DNA of 64,000 bases from contig NZ_CP048834.1 in NCBI RefSeq assembly GCF_012971745.1, positions 5,465,001 through 5,529,000 on the forward strand, in the 5' to 3' direction. Shown here piece by piece: positions 63,838-64,000 of the stretch. The translations under genes and the position numbers were made by a program. Source of the stretch: Starkeya sp. ORNL1 (GTDB lineage: Bacteria > Pseudomonadota > Alphaproteobacteria > Rhizobiales > Xanthobacteraceae). The notes beneath the pieces are model-generated. The model had not been told where the DNA came from. It was given only the letters and a program-made list of their open reading frames with translations, and searched no databases. How positions within the stretch are numbered: the first letter of the stretch is position 1; each line of letters opens with the position of its first letter.

Positions 63838-64000
63838 CTACGCCGTCACTTCGGACGACTTGATCGTATATTTGAACGCGTCCGGGTCGAGGCAATCCAG
63901 CCGCGCTCCGGCGACTTCCGCCTGCGGGTACATCAGGAAGCCAAGCTTCGGGCCGTTCGAGCCGGGCAGGGCGATGTCATGGCCGTCATTATAAGCGAGC
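63838..64000 (-). CDS. C-terminal end of an unrecognised protein (partial)
   Basis: The minus strand from the right edge reads LAYNDGHDIALPGSNGPKLG, then FLMYPQAEVAGARLDCLDPD and AFKYTIKSSEVTA before a TAG at 63838-63840. Composition is clearly coding and the stop is followed by a palindromic repeat, so this is the 3' end of a real gene in the same direction as selD. The family is not recognised from 53 residues. Confidence 0.7.
   Translation of the reverse strand, partial: LAYNDGHDIALPGSNGPKLGFLMYPQAEVAGARLDCLDPDAFKYTIKSSEVTA

Overview
The window reads as chromosomal DNA of a high-GC alphaproteobacterium, most likely Hyphomicrobiales (Rhizobiales). The evidence is the three-gene proton-translocating transhydrogenase (split alpha subunit plus pntB) preceded by an aa3-oxidase subunit IV gene, the glucoamylase/ROK kinase/gnd/zwf block, the FixJ-type regulator, and the palindromic intergenic repeats. 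The genus cannot be fixed from sequence reading alone. No rRNA, tRNA, CRISPR array or intact mobile element was seen.

The left two thirds (1 to about 41.3 kb) are accessory and catabolic. Positions 1-11656 form a sugar-acid or hydroxy-acid locus: a Dpp-type ABC transporter (dppD, dppF, dppB, partial dppC on the minus strand, with its binding protein on the plus strand), an RraA-like aldolase, an IlvD/Edd dehydratase, a D-2-hydroxyacid dehydrogenase, an Ldh-type dehydrogenase and an enolase-superfamily dehydratase. A FadR-type GntR regulator is divergent from the dehydratase and is separated from it by a clear inverted-repeat operator.

Positions 12.0-29.1 kb hold a second, less familiar catabolic island. 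It contains a VOC protein, three alpha/beta hydrolases of epoxide-hydrolase type (two with Tat-like signals), two SDRs, a crotonase, an SdhA paralog without partner subunits, a complete Liv-type ABC transporter, a 4-OT tautomerase, a DJ-1/PfpI protein, a possible SRPBCC-like protein and an isochorismatase-like hydrolase. Five copies of a palindrome with core GGTRTY-N3-GAYACC (one degenerate) lie 65-95 bp before the starts of five of these transcription units, one per unit even in divergent pairs. This ties the dispersed units into one inferred, undescribed regulon. Scars of gene flow are present: an Ohr N-terminal fragment, a frameshifted IS66 TnpA relic, and an inverted REP-like pair.

Positions 29.7-40.0 kb are regulatory: an orphan FixJ-like protein and two large paralogous regulators (winged helix + NB-ARC ATPase + helical repeats) that flank a sugar ABC transporter lacking its ATPase.

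From 41.4 kb the window looks like core genome: ROK kinase, GH15 glucoamylase, gnd, zwf and a frameshifted HAD phosphatase (storage glucan to pentose-phosphate/Entner-Doudoroff flux); oligoendopeptidase F, a DUF3445 protein and an ABC1/UbiB kinase; the aa3 subunit IV and pntAA-pntAB-pntB (NADPH supply, ending in a strong terminator); a DUF892 ferritin-like protein; an NmrA-type reductase divergent from its HxlR regulator; tex; a prokaryotic ionotropic-glutamate-receptor-like channel; selD; and the end of an unrecognised gene.
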